Shown here piece by piece: positions 17,349-25,925 of a stretch of 64,000 nt of DNA. Position 1 is the first letter of the stretch. Every line of letters starts with the position of its first letter. The notes under the pieces were generated by a model. It made no database searches. It saw nothing but the letters and a program-made list of their open reading frames with translations, and was not told the DNA's origin. Location: assembly GCF_002188635.1 (NCBI RefSeq), contig NZ_NINX01000051.1, positions 62,001 to 126,000 on the forward strand. Reading direction: 5' to 3'. The position numbers and the translations under genes were made by a program. This stretch comes from Pigmentiphaga sp. NML030171. Lineage in GTDB: Bacteria > Pseudomonadota > Gammaproteobacteria > Burkholderiales > Burkholderiaceae_B.

Positions 17349-18062
17349 TCAGGCGTCGATGTCCACTTCCTCGCACCACAGGTCCCAGCACCGCTTGAGC
17401 TGGCCGCGGTTGGTCTCGGTGGCCAGGTCGGACTCGGTCTCGGACAGGTAGCGCACATTGTCCGAGATCCGCATCGCCCCCAGTTGCATGCCCGCGTTGA
17501 CCTCGGCGTACACCGCCCGGTAGATGGCTTCTTCCAGGCTGGTCCCCACCATGGTCGATCCATGGCCGACCATCAGCACCGCGCTGGCGGGTCCCAGGGT
17601 GTCGGCCAGGTGGCGGCCCAGGTCGTGGTCGCGTATCAGCATGTCGGTCTCGCGGCCGGTCGCCTCGCGGATGTCGAACTTCGCGGTGCGCGTCAGGAAC
17701 CCGGCCATGTGGAACATGGGCTTGACGGATACGTCGGTGGCGGCGATGGTGATCATGGCCGCCGAGTGGCTGTGGACCACGGCGCGGACGTCGGGACGGG
17801 TACGGTAGATCTCGCCGTGGATGAAGCGTTCCAGGTACAGGCGCCGGGTATCGCCGCCCACCGGGTTCGAATCCTCGTCCAGCTCGACGATATCCGCTTC
17901 CTTGACCAGGTTGGGCGCCCGGTTGCACGAGATCAGGTAGTGGCCGGCGATCTCGGGGTGCCGGCAACTGACGTGTCCGAACCCGTCGACGATGCCTTTC
18001 AGGTAGAGGATGCGGTTGGCCCGCGCCAGGTTGCGGCGCGCCTCCAGCACGATTTCGTTCAT
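17349..18062 (-). CDS. class II aldolase/adducin family protein
   Basis: About 237 residues. Zinc-dependent aldolase fold: GFGHVSCRHPEIAGHYLISC, the metal-binding HSH in DVRAVVHSHSAAMITIAAT, and the third His region GPASAVLMVGHGSTMVGTSL. Members act as aldolases, epimerases or decarboxylases on sugar phosphates or small keto acids; the substrate is not readable. The ATG at 18062 was preferred because GGGGA sits about 9 bases upstream; an ATG at 18068 is 2 codons longer, and the frame is open to 18119. It is divergent from the Bug gene at 18220 across a 157-bp gap. Confidence 0.87.
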   Translation of the reverse strand: MNEIVLEARRNLARANRILYLKGIVDGFGHVSCRHPEIAGHYLISCNRAPNLVKEADIVELDEDSNPVGGDTRRLYLERFIHGEIYRTRPDVRAVVHSHSAAMITIAATDVSVKPMFHMAGFLTRTAKFDIREATGRETDMLIRDHDLGRHLADTLGPASAVLMVGHGSTMVGTSLEEAIYRAVYAEVNAGMQLGAMRISDNVRYLSETESDLATETNRGQLKRCWDLWCEEVDIDA

Positions 18063-18219
18063 GAGCATGCTCCCCGTTTCCGCTCGTAGTATCGATCGCA
18101 TATTGTGCACCCGGAGCATGCATCAATTTTCTTGATCTTCGACATCAATCCGGCTGACCGACTTGGCGGCCAGCCTGTGAAATACTCGGCCCCAACAAGA
18201 GAACATCCGGAGGACACGC

Positions 18220-19194
18220 ATGACCCCAACTCCCCTCGCGCGCGGGCTGGCCCTGATCGGCGGCGGTCTGGCGCTTTCGTTCGCCCTGGCCGCCACCGCG
18301 GCCGACAACTGGCCCACCCGTCCCATCACCTTCGTCGTGCCCTCGTCGCCCGGCGGCGGCACCGACATCTATGCCCGGCTGCTGGCCGAAGGCGTGGGCA
18401 AGGCGCTCAGGCAGACCGTCGTGGTAGAGAACAAGCCCGGCGCCAGCGGCAACATCGGCGCGGCGGCGGCGGCGCGCGCCACGCCCGACGGCTACACCTT
18501 CCTGGTCTCGGCCACGCCGGCGATCGCGGTCAATCCCTATCTGTACAAGAACCTGCCCTACGACGCCGAGAAGGATCTCGTGCCGGTGGCCCGCGGCGTG
18601 GACGCGCCCCTGGTCTACGTCGTGCCGCCCGGCTCGCGCTTCAAGACGCTGGACGACCTGCTGGCCGCCGGCAAGAGCGAACCCGGCAAGCTGGCCTTCG
18701 GATCGGCCGGCCACGGTTCGCCCACCTTCCTGGGCGTGAAGGTCATGGAAGAAAAAACCGGCGCCGCGTTCACGCACGTGCCGTACAAGGGCATGGCGCC
18801 GACCATGCAGGACTTCCTGGGCGGACGGCTCGACTTCCTGCAATCGGACGTGGCATCCGTGCTGCCCCACATCAAGTCCGGCAAGGCCGTCCCGCTCGCC
18901 ATCAGCAGCAAGTCGCCGCTGTTCCCCAAGGTGCCGGTCTGGACCGACAAGGGCCTGCCCGACGTGCCGCAGTCCTTCAGCGTGATGGCGCCCGCCGGCA
19001 CGCCCGACGCCGTCATCCAGAAGATGAGCCAGACCGTGGTCAAGGCCATGCAGGAGCCGTCGGTCAAGCAGCGCCTGATCGAGCAAGGCTATCTCCCGGT
19101 CTCGGACACGCCGGCCAGGTTCAGCCAACAGTTGAAGGAAGAACGCGCGATGTGGAAATCGCTGATCGAGCGCAACCACATCACGGTCGAATAA
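18220..19194 (+). CDS. Bug-family solute-binding protein
   Basis: 324 residues with a signal peptide (GGGLALSFALAATAADNWPT). Family motifs are ITFVVPSSPGGGTDIYARLL, VENKPGASGNIGAAAAARAT, PDGYTFLVSATPAIAVNPYL and FTHVPYKGMAPTMQDFLGGR. GGAGGAC stands upstream of the ATG. It is divergent from the class II aldolase gene, so it may import a precursor for that enzyme; this rests on position only. It ends 15 bases before the convergent LysR gene. No TctA/TctB genes are nearby. Confidence 0.92.
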   Translation: MTPTPLARGLALIGGGLALSFALAATAADNWPTRPITFVVPSSPGGGTDIYARLLAEGVGKALRQTVVVENKPGASGNIGAAAAARATPDGYTFLVSATPAIAVNPYLYKNLPYDAEKDLVPVARGVDAPLVYVVPPGSRFKTLDDLLAAGKSEPGKLAFGSAGHGSPTFLGVKVMEEKTGAAFTHVPYKGMAPTMQDFLGGRLDFLQSDVASVLPHIKSGKAVPLAISSKSPLFPKVPVWTDKGLPDVPQSFSVMAPAGTPDAVIQKMSQTVVKAMQEPSVKQRLIEQGYLPVSDTPARFSQQLKEERAMWKSLIERNHITVE

Positions 19195-19209
19195 ACGGCC
19201 CGCCGGCGC

Positions 19210-20136
19210 TCAGCCCTGCGCGATGCGGGCCAGCGCCTTCCTGAGCCAGGTCGCCCCGGCATCCTTCCTGTGCCGGGAATGCCAATGCTGGTGGACCACG
19301 TAGCTGGGCGACTCGAACGGCAGGTCCACCGCCATCAGCGGCGCGAAGCGCATCAATGCACGGCTCAGGCGGGCCGGCACCACGGCCACCAGGTCGCTGT
19401 CGGCCAGCAGGTGCTCGATGCCGGCGAAACTCGATTGCTCCAACCGGATGTTGGGCCGCGCGCCCAGCTTCTCGGCCGCATGATCCTCCCAGCGCCGCCG
19501 GTTGCGGCCCCGGCTGGCCACCGACAGGTGCGGCAGCCGCAGGAAGTCCTCCACCGGCATGCCGGCCCGGAGCGCCGGATGGCTGGCGCGCCCCAGGCAG
19601 ACATAGTGCTCGCGATACAGCCGCTGGCGGATGACCGATTTGCCCATGGTCGGCACATGGCCCAGCACCAGGTCCAGTGTGCCTGACTCCAGGTGCCAGG
19701 GGGTATCGGCGGTGATCTCGATCTGTTCCAGGCTGACGCCCGGCGCCTCGCCCGCCAGCAACGAGCGTAGCCCGGGCATCAGCACATAGACGCCGATTTC
19801 GCTCATCGCCACCCGGAAGTGGCGGGTCGCCACCGCGGGATCGAAGGCATCGCCCTCCAGTGCGCTGGCCTGCAACAGCTGCTGGGCCTGCTTCAGGCCC
19901 GGATAGATGGATTCCGCCTTGATGGTCGGGATCATGCCGACGGCGCTGCGCACGAACAGGTCGTCCTGGTAGATCTCGCGCAGCCGGGCCAGCGCCATGC
20001 TGACGGTGGAAGGATTCATCCCCAGGCGCGCGGCCACGCGCGCGATGCTCGCGACCTCGTACAAGGCGGTGAATATGCTGATCTGGCGGTAGTCGGGGAA
20101 ACTCCTGGCGTCCGCGCCCTTGCGATCGTCGTCCAT
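19210..20136 (-). CDS. LysR-family transcriptional regulator
   Basis: 308 residues from the ATG at 20136. The helix-turn-helix is unusual for the window: YRQISIFTALYEVASIARVA then ARLGMNPSTVSMALARLREI, resembling the NodD/LeuO-like branch with a longer N-terminus. The effector domain follows (GLKQAQQLLQASALEGDAFD, RHFRVAMSEIGVYVLMPGLR). It lies 11 bases downstream of a second LysR gene in the same direction, so both may be on one mRNA. Its target is not obvious; the convergent Bug gene at 18220 is the nearest non-regulator. Confidence 0.9.
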   Translation of the reverse strand: MDDDRKGADARSFPDYRQISIFTALYEVASIARVAARLGMNPSTVSMALARLREIYQDDLFVRSAVGMIPTIKAESIYPGLKQAQQLLQASALEGDAFDPAVATRHFRVAMSEIGVYVLMPGLRSLLAGEAPGVSLEQIEITADTPWHLESGTLDLVLGHVPTMGKSVIRQRLYREHYVCLGRASHPALRAGMPVEDFLRLPHLSVASRGRNRRRWEDHAAEKLGARPNIRLEQSSFAGIEHLLADSDLVAVVPARLSRALMRFAPLMAVDLPFESPSYVVHQHWHSRHRKDAGATWLRKALARIAQG

Positions 20137-20147
20137 GTCGGGGGGCC

Positions 20148-21056
20148 TCAGTCTTCGTCCAGTTCCGCGAACCGGTCGGCCAGGTGCTCGACCAGGGCCC
20201 GCACGGCAGGCAACAGGCCGCGCCGCGATGCGAATACCGCATGGATGATCTCGCGCGGCGGCGCCCAGCCGGGAATGACGTGCACCAGTTCGCCGCTGAC
20301 CAGCTCGTCGCGTACCATCATCGCCGGCAATTGCACCACGCCGACGCCCGCCACGGCGGCCGCGCGCAGCGCCGGCATGCCGCGCGTGATCAGCCGCGGG
20401 TGGTGACGCACGGCGGCATGCGCGCCGTCGGGTCCGATCAGGTTCCAGACATACTCCTGCTGCGGCACGCCCAGCGCCATGCTGGGCAGGTCCGCGAGAT
20501 CCGCCGGCACGCGAGGGATGCCGTTCCTGAGCAGCTCCGGGCATGCCACCAGGTACTGCCCGCGGTTCGCCAGCACCCGCATGACCAGCCCGCTGTCCTC
20601 GAGCGGCGGCGGCCGCACCCGCAAGGCGATGTCCAGGCCCTCTCCCACCACGTCCACCCGCCGGTTGGTCTCCTCCAGATGAACTTCCACGCGGGGATGG
20701 GCAACCATGAATTCGGCCACCATGTCGGCCACCCGCGCATCCAGCAGCGCTACCGGGCATGACATGCGCACGGTGCCTCGCGGCTCGGCATGCATCACGG
20801 CGATGGCCTCGTCGGCGGCCTCGGCCTCCACCAGCATGGCCTTGCAATGGCCGTAGTAGGTCTGGCCGATCTCCGTCACCGCGAAGCGGCGGGTCGAGCG
20901 CTGGATGAGCCGGGCCCCCAGGCGTTCCTCCAGCAGCGCGATGCGGCGGCTGAGCTTGGACTTGGGTATGCCCAGGGCGCGCCCGGCCGGGGCGAAACCG
21001 CCGTGGTCCACCACCTGCACGTAGTAATAGAGATCGTTGAGATCCTGCATGTCCAT
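20148..21056 (-). CDS. LysR-family regulator divergent from pirin
   Basis: 302 residues beginning MDMQDLNDLYYYVQVVDHGG, with the HTH FAPAGRALGIPKSKLSRRIA, typical of the CrgA-like LysR branch that often sits beside pirin, quinone reductase or isochorismatase genes. The effector domain includes GTVRMSCPVALLDARVADMV. The start codon abuts an imperfect palindrome (21057-21074). It is divergent from pirin and is its probable regulator. Confidence 0.93.
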   Translation of the reverse strand: MDMQDLNDLYYYVQVVDHGGFAPAGRALGIPKSKLSRRIALLEERLGARLIQRSTRRFAVTEIGQTYYGHCKAMLVEAEAADEAIAVMHAEPRGTVRMSCPVALLDARVADMVAEFMVAHPRVEVHLEETNRRVDVVGEGLDIALRVRPPPLEDSGLVMRVLANRGQYLVACPELLRNGIPRVPADLADLPSMALGVPQQEYVWNLIGPDGAHAAVRHHPRLITRGMPALRAAAVAGVGVVQLPAMMVRDELVSGELVHVIPGWAPPREIIHAVFASRRGLLPAVRALVEHLADRFAELDED

Positions 21057-21074
21057 CGTTCCTTAAATAGAACG
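21057..21074. promoter_or_regulatory. candidate LysR operator between lysR and pirin
   Basis: CGTTC-CTTAAATA-GAACG is an inverted repeat with five perfect pairs and an AT-rich centre. It starts at the base next to the LysR start codon. A second short inverted repeat, ACCGT-TACC-ACGGT, lies at 21135-21148 nearer pirin. Binding at the first site would block the regulator's own translation start region, fitting autorepression. Confidence 0.45.
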
Positions 21075-21166
21075 CTCCATGCGAATTCTGCCACCTACCG
21101 GGCGTTTCGTCCCGTCCATATCATGTCTACATCGACCGTTACCACGGTTCCTACCAGGAGATCGGC

Positions 21167-22033
21167 ATGAAGAAAATCCTCGGCGTCTACAGCGCTCCCC
21201 GGCCCCATTGGGTGGGCGACGGGTTTCCCGTGCGCTCGCTGTTCGGCTACGACGGCCTGGGCCGCCACCTCAGCCCGTTCCTGCTGCTGGACCATGCCGC
21301 CCCCACATCCTTTCCGCCCGCCGCCCGTCCGCGCGGGGTGGGCCGCCATCCGCACCGGGGGTTCGAGACCGTCACGGTCGTCTACCAGGGCGAGGTCGAG
21401 CATCGCGACTCCACCGGCGCCGGCGGCCTGATCGGCCCGGGCGACGTGCAGTGGATGACCGCGGCCGGCGGTATCCTGCACGAGGAATTCCACTCGCGCG
21501 CCTTCACCGAGCGCGGCGGCACCATGGAAATGGTGCAGCTGTGGGTCAACCTGCCCGCGCGGGACAAGATGAGCGAACCGGGCTACCAGACCCTGCTCGA
21601 CGCGCAGATTCCCTCGATCGACCTGCCCGACGGCGCCGGCCGCGTGCGGGTGATCGCCGGGGAATACGGCGGCGGCAAGGGCCCGGCCCGGACCCATACG
21701 CCCATCGACATGTGGGACATCCGCCTGGCGCAGGGCGGCCACGCCCGCTTCGACGGCACGCCTGGCCACACCTTGGCGCTGGTCGTGCTGCGCGGGACGG
21801 TGCTGGTGAACGGCGAGACCGTGGCGCGCGAAGGACAGCTCGTCCACTTCGAGCGCGATGGCACCGGTGTCACGCTGGAGGCCAACAATGATGCCGTCGT
21901 GCTGTGGCTGGCGGGCGAACCCATCGACGAACCGGTCGTGGGCTATGGTCCCTTCGTCATGAACACGCAGGCCGAGATCCAGCAGGCCATCGACGACTAC
22001 AACGCCGGGCGCTTCGAGCGCGCCGCGGCCTGA
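21167..22033 (+). CDS. pirin-family protein
   Basis: Bicupin of 288 residues in the pirin family, iron-binding proteins some of which have quercetin 2,3-dioxygenase activity or act as redox sensors. The metal site is complete: His61 and His63 in GVGRHPHRGFETVTVVYQGE, and His105 and Glu107 in TAAGGILHEEFHS. The C-terminal cupin domain follows (ARTHTPIDMWDIRLAQGGHA). The start is preceded by CCAGGAGATCGGC. The divergent LysR gene is its likely regulator. The native substrate is unknown. Confidence 0.94.
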   Translation: MKKILGVYSAPRPHWVGDGFPVRSLFGYDGLGRHLSPFLLLDHAAPTSFPPAARPRGVGRHPHRGFETVTVVYQGEVEHRDSTGAGGLIGPGDVQWMTAAGGILHEEFHSRAFTERGGTMEMVQLWVNLPARDKMSEPGYQTLLDAQIPSIDLPDGAGRVRVIAGEYGGGKGPARTHTPIDMWDIRLAQGGHARFDGTPGHTLALVVLRGTVLVNGETVAREGQLVHFERDGTGVTLEANNDAVVLWLAGEPIDEPVVGYGPFVMNTQAEIQQAIDDYNAGRFERAAA

Positions 22034-22037
22034 CTTC

Positions 22038-22074
22038 CCGGGAGCGCCGCTCCCGGCCCCTGCCCGCGGGGCAG
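22038..22074. other. two GC-rich hairpins after pirin
   Basis: CCGGGAGC-GCC-GCTCCCGG (22038-22056) and CTGCCC-GCG-GGGCAG (22060-22074) are consecutive perfect stems starting 5 bases after the pirin stop. No T-run follows, so they are not a standard intrinsic terminator; they may protect the mRNA 3' end. The rest of the gap to 22207 shows nothing recognisable. Confidence 0.4.
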
Positions 22075-22207
22075 CCTTCGCTTGCCCCCGGCAAAAAGCA
22101 GCTCATCATCGCCGGCGCAACCTGATCACCAGCTACAACACGCTGAATCCGTCGAAGTAAGCGGGCGGGCAGGGTCGCCCACAAGGCGCCCCGGCCCGCG
22201 CCCTCTC

Positions 22208-23863
22208 CTACTCCGTCACGCAGGCGAAGCTTGCCGCGTCGCCGACCGGCCCTTCGCCCTTGTACTTAGGCCATCCCGGGAACCGGCACATCGGCCGCGT
22301 CCGGGCCGCGCCCGGGTTGGCATCGATGGCGGTCAACACGCCCGGCGCGGCTCCCCGCTCGACCCAGCCGGTCAATGCCCCCAGCGCGTCGTAGGTCGCA
22401 TTGAACGGCCCGAAGCCATGTCCCAGGCCGGGCACCACGTAGAAGCGCGCGAACCCGTCGACCGTGGACTGGCCCTTGCCCGCCACCAGCTTGTTCCAAT
22501 AGACGATGGAATTGTGCGGCGTGATGAAGTCGTCGGCGGTGCCGTGGATCATGATCAGCTTGCCGCCCTTCTGGATGAACGGCCCCAGGTCGACGTCGGA
22601 CACGTCCATGATGCCGCCCACCTCCTTGATGCGCGTCTCGTAGGTCTTGGGATCGAGCGTCATGGGATCGAAGTTGACGTCGCGGGTGATGATGTACTTG
22701 GTCGTGGCCGCGCCGACCGAGTACAGCAGCGCCTCCTTGCCCGACAGCGGGTTGGAGGGCTGGGGAACGGTGCCATAGGACGACACGTTGAACAGCGCGC
22801 CTTCCAGTATCGGCCAGCGTTCGAACTGGGTCATGCCGGCGATTTCCACGCCTGGCTTGTAGGGCGAAGCGATCGTCTCCACGCCCGCTATCTGCGCGTC
22901 GGACAGGCAGGTGTCGCCCATGTCGCCGCCCCCCGCGCAGCGCAGCGTGGCGCGCACGCCGGCGATGCCGAACGCCGCGTCGCAACCGGCCACGTTGCTG
23001 ATGACGCCGTCCTTCAGGCCGTCCAGCGGATCGCAGGCGGCATAGACGGCATCGGTCAGGAGCTTGACCTTGGCCGCGTTCATCCAGTTGGCGCCGCCGT
23101 TGCCGTACATGGCGCGGCCCGCGTTCAGGGACCCCAGGTGCAGCATGGTCACGTTGTAGGCCGGGTAGTTCGACACCACGCCGTCATAGTCGTCGGGATA
23201 GCGCGCCGCGGCGTCCAGCGCCTCGTGGCCGCCCTGCGAAGCGCCGATGAAATAGAAGCGCTCGGGCGCGGCGCCGTAGCGGGCCTTGATCAGCGCCATC
23301 GCCACGTCGTGCGTCTTCTTGATGGACAACTGGCCGAAGTTCATCAGCGACTCGGCGTTCAGCGCGAACGAGGCATCGAAGCCCGCGCTGGACTTGTGAC
23401 CGCCGTCGCTGCCCAGGGTCACGTAGCCCTGCGCCAGCGGCGCCTTGGAATCGGCCGGCTGCAGCGGATACTTGCCCAGTCCCGTCACCAGCGAACCGTT
23501 GAACGCCCCGCCGCCCAGTTGCAGCGCGCGCTTGTTCCAGGCCGTGGGAAGGTTCACCTGGAACTCCAGGTTGGGCGCGGCCGGATCGACCGGCATGACG
23601 ATGCCGCGCACGGCGCAGTATTCGCCGTTGGCGTTGCCCTCGGCATCGGCCTTGACCAGCGTGGCCGACTGCACCACGGCGCCCGAGGTCGGCTTGCCGA
23701 TCTCGGCCTTGGCGATCATCCTGCCGTTCAGGTCGCTGCACGACTGGGCGGCGGACGGCCCCGGACCGGGGTCGGATGGCGTGGGTGCGGGGTCATCGCT
23801 GCCGCCGCAGGCCGCCAGGGCGGCGAACAGGAATGCGGAGAGCGGGACGTGACGGATCTTCAT
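22208..23863 (-). CDS. tannase/feruloyl-esterase family lipoprotein
   Basis: 551 residues from the ATG at 23863, which follows GGGGGAGATCC. Lipoprotein signal: PLSAFLFAALAACGGSDDPA with lipobox L-A-A-C. It is a paralogue of the protein at 8781-11456: shared stretches include DAEGNANGEYCAVRGIV, the nucleophile elbow FIGASQGGHEALDAAARYPD, and GKLIMIHGTADDFITPHNS for the acid; the His is in VPGLGHGFGPF. It ends with CRFPGWPKYKGEGP and lacks the 320-residue extension of the paralogue. Predicted to hydrolyse esters of hydroxycinnamic or gallic acid at the cell surface or in the periplasm. It stands alone, with no adjacent regulator in its direction. Confidence 0.9.
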   Translation of the reverse strand: MKIRHVPLSAFLFAALAACGGSDDPAPTPSDPGPGPSAAQSCSDLNGRMIAKAEIGKPTSGAVVQSATLVKADAEGNANGEYCAVRGIVMPVDPAAPNLEFQVNLPTAWNKRALQLGGGAFNGSLVTGLGKYPLQPADSKAPLAQGYVTLGSDGGHKSSAGFDASFALNAESLMNFGQLSIKKTHDVAMALIKARYGAAPERFYFIGASQGGHEALDAAARYPDDYDGVVSNYPAYNVTMLHLGSLNAGRAMYGNGGANWMNAAKVKLLTDAVYAACDPLDGLKDGVISNVAGCDAAFGIAGVRATLRCAGGGDMGDTCLSDAQIAGVETIASPYKPGVEIAGMTQFERWPILEGALFNVSSYGTVPQPSNPLSGKEALLYSVGAATTKYIITRDVNFDPMTLDPKTYETRIKEVGGIMDVSDVDLGPFIQKGGKLIMIHGTADDFITPHNSIVYWNKLVAGKGQSTVDGFARFYVVPGLGHGFGPFNATYDALGALTGWVERGAAPGVLTAIDANPGAARTRPMCRFPGWPKYKGEGPVGDAASFACVTE

Positions 23864-24007
23864 GGATCTCCCCCGGATGCGAGTTTCTTGTCGTTCTCGC
23901 GCACCCACCAGCCCGGACACGAGCCATGGCGCGCGTCCGGCAAAGATGCCTCAATTGATTAACAAAGTAAATAATCAAGTCACCTTACTTTGTATCAAGG
24001 CCGGATC

Positions 24008-24034
24008 CGTGAAAGCGGGCCCGACCGGCCCGCT
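24008..24034 (-). terminator. hairpin ending the Tps/ExbB/TonB operon
   Basis: On the minus strand AGCGGGCC-GGTCG-GGCCCGCT is an 8-bp perfect stem, followed by TTTCACG. The T-run is short. Position 5 bases after the last operon gene supports a terminator or 3' end stabiliser. Confidence 0.55.
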
Positions 24035-24038
24035 CCTG

Positions 24039-24278
24039 CTACTTCTTGTCCGTCGCCTGCTTGTAGGCGCGGCGCGCGGCCTGGAGCTCCGCGCCCGAGA
24101 TACCGAGCTCCGCCATGGACTCCGCCAGCATGCGCAGCAGCCGCTCGCGCTGCCGGATGCGAGCGGTCTCCACACGCCGCGTCCGCTCCAGCTGACGCGC
24201 CGTCGCGTTCAATCGCCGCTGGATGGCTTCCTGCGCCGCGCCTTCGGCGTCATGGCGGACAGCGATCGTCTCCTGCAT
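24039..24278 (-). CDS. small charged protein at the end of the TPS accessory operon
   Basis: 79 residues from the ATG at 24278, with GGGAGA 7-12 bases upstream. No signal peptide, no membrane segment and no Cys. It is rich in Arg, Glu and Ala and probably one long helix or coiled coil (EAIQRRLNATARQLERTRRV, IRQRERLLRMLAESMAELGI). No family was recognised. It lies 43 bases downstream of the YbjN-like gene in the same direction, followed by a hairpin, so it is read as the last gene of the locus. A cytoplasmic accessory role is a guess from context. Confidence 0.6.
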   Translation of the reverse strand: MQETIAVRHDAEGAAQEAIQRRLNATARQLERTRRVETARIRQRERLLRMLAESMAELGISGAELQAARRAYKQATDKK

Positions 24279-24321
24279 GTGCTTCTCCCGTGTCACCCAG
24301 CGATCCGGCGGCTGCGCTGCG

Positions 24322-24834
24322 TCAAGCCGTCGCGATGGCGGGCGCGTTCTCGGCCTCGCCGATTCCGGCCTGCTGCCCCTCTTCGGCGCGGAAATTGCGC
24401 AGGTAGAGGAAGAACTGGCCCATCATCTGCGTCCAGATCTGCGCCGCGACGGCCAGGTGGTTGGGCGACACGCCGCCGGCCGCCACCACGTCCATCTCCA
24501 GCACGACGAAATCGCCATGCTGGGAAACGCGTGCGAAGCGCTTGGTGCGATGCCATTCGGTCAGCAGGCCGGCCGGAAGTTCGCCGCCCTGTACCCGCAG
24601 CGGGCAGCTGAAGGTGAAATCGGCGTACTGGTCCTTGGCCTGGGCGTTGCCCCAGAGCACCTGGAAGCCGACACCGTGACTGGCGCTGTGCAGGCGGACC
24701 ACGCCATCCTGTTCGATCGGGGTCACGGCGCAGCCGGCGGCCTTGATGGCTTCGGCCACCTGGTCCGCGCCGACGACAGTCAGCACCGGGGCTGCGGTGG
24801 TTTCCACGGCGGCTTGGTTATCGTTCTTGCTCAT
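24322..24834 (-). CDS. YbjN-like protein
   Basis: 170 residues, no signal peptide. The core resembles YbjN (putative sensory transduction regulator) domains, related to the type III chaperone fold: VVGADQVAEAIKAAGCAVTP, then FQVLWGNAQAKDQYADFTFS, LTEWHRTKRFARVSQHGDFV and LVLEMDVVAAGGVS-type strands followed by a helix. The usual role of such domains is as chaperone-like or regulatory proteins. It lies 25 bases after the parvulin gene and is co-directional with the TPS locus. Assignment is by pattern only and moderately certain. Confidence 0.68.
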   Translation of the reverse strand: MSKNDNQAAVETTAAPVLTVVGADQVAEAIKAAGCAVTPIEQDGVVRLHSASHGVGFQVLWGNAQAKDQYADFTFSCPLRVQGGELPAGLLTEWHRTKRFARVSQHGDFVVLEMDVVAAGGVSPNHLAVAAQIWTQMMGQFFLYLRNFRAEEGQQAGIGEAENAPAIATA

Positions 24835-24859
24835 GTTCTGTCCTGATGATGAATGATGT

Positions 24860-25792
24860 TCAGTTGGCCTTGCTCATCGCGGCATCCAGCGCCGCGCTGT
24901 CGATCTTGACCGAGCCGGCCGGTGCCAGCCTGGCCATGTAGGCCTCGATCAGTTCCTGCTTGCGCTGCTGCCGCAGCACCTGTTGCAGGCGCGGCCTGAC
25001 CTCGTCCAGGGTCGCGGTGCGCGGCGCCTGCGAGTCGAGCAGCTTGAGTACATGTATTCCTGCCTGGGACTGGACCGGCTCGCTCACCTGGCCGGGCTGC
25101 AGCCGGGAAACGGGTTCTCGCACCTCGGGCAGCAACTGCGCCAGGGGCAGGGTTCCGACGTCGCCGCCGCGCGCCGCCGAGCGCTCGTCCTGCGAATGCT
25201 TGCGCGCCAGTTCGGCGAAATCGCCGCGGCGGGCCTGGGCCGCCAGATCCTGCGCCTGTGCGCGGGCCTTGGCCACCGCAGCGCCGTCGTCGGCCGGCGC
25301 CGCCAGGAAGATCTGGGCTACGTGATAGGCGGCGGGAAGCTGGAAGCCCTCCTTGGCGCGTTCGTAGGCGGCGCGCACGTCGGCCTCCGAGGGATAGCCT
25401 TCGGGAAGCTGCGCGACCGAATCCAGGTACGAGGTGGCGACGATGCGATCCGTGACCTCGCGTACCGCCGCGTCCACGCGCGTCTTGATTTCCGTGCGCT
25501 TGTCCCAGCCCTTGGCCTGGGCCTCCTTGAGCAGCGCCTCGCTGGCCAGGCGCTGGCGCAGCCAGTTCTCGAGACCGGCGCGATTGCCCTTGACGGCATC
25601 GCGCTCGGCATCGGGCATGCCGCGCAGGAGCTGCTCGACCTCCTGTTGCCTGATCGAGACGCTGCCCACGCTGGCGACCGCAGCGCCGCTGTCCGCTGCG
25701 TGAGCCGTGGCGGCGACGCTCAGCCAGGCGGCGAACAAGGCCGCCAGGACGGCCGGCATGGAGTGCGTGGAGGGGTTCTGCTTGAGTTTCAT
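24860..25792 (-). CDS. periplasmic parvulin-type peptidyl-prolyl isomerase
   Basis: 310 residues. Signal peptide AVLAALFAAWLSVAATAHA, an N-terminal SurA-like helical chaperone part (VEQLLRGMPDAERDAVKGNR), then a PpiC/parvulin domain (AAYHVAQIFLAAPADDGAAV, DFAELARKHSQDERSAARGG, DVGTLPLAQLLPEVREPV, QSQAGIHVLKLLDSQAP) and a C-terminal helix. It probably helps fold or guide outer-membrane or exported proteins of this locus, TpsA, TpsB or the porin. A PpiC-type isomerase gene also occurs in the P. aeruginosa Pdt locus. The gap to the upstream coiled-coil gene is 133 bases. Confidence 0.88.
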   Translation of the reverse strand: MKLKQNPSTHSMPAVLAALFAAWLSVAATAHAADSGAAVASVGSVSIRQQEVEQLLRGMPDAERDAVKGNRAGLENWLRQRLASEALLKEAQAKGWDKRTEIKTRVDAAVREVTDRIVATSYLDSVAQLPEGYPSEADVRAAYERAKEGFQLPAAYHVAQIFLAAPADDGAAVAKARAQAQDLAAQARRGDFAELARKHSQDERSAARGGDVGTLPLAQLLPEVREPVSRLQPGQVSEPVQSQAGIHVLKLLDSQAPRTATLDEVRPRLQQVLRQQRKQELIEAYMARLAPAGSVKIDSAALDAAMSKAN

Positions 25793-25925
25793 GACTTCGA
25801 CTTCCTTCTCTGATCGTGACTGCTACGCGGTGATGACGGTGCCGTGGCGGCCGGTGTGCCCTATTGCAGCGAAACAATGTGACAAGACCACCTCGGCCGA
25901 CACCAGCACCCGCACCGCGCCCGGG

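Noticed and set aside
15832-18126. Minus-strand open frame of 764 codons over the FAH, cupin and aldolase genes
   Set aside because: All three genes have family motifs in other frames; this frame has none.
22090-22160. Possible tail of a lost gene ending in a frame that reads NLITSYNTLNPSK and a stop
   Set aside because: Only about 20 codons, no start, no recognised family and no flanking remnant.
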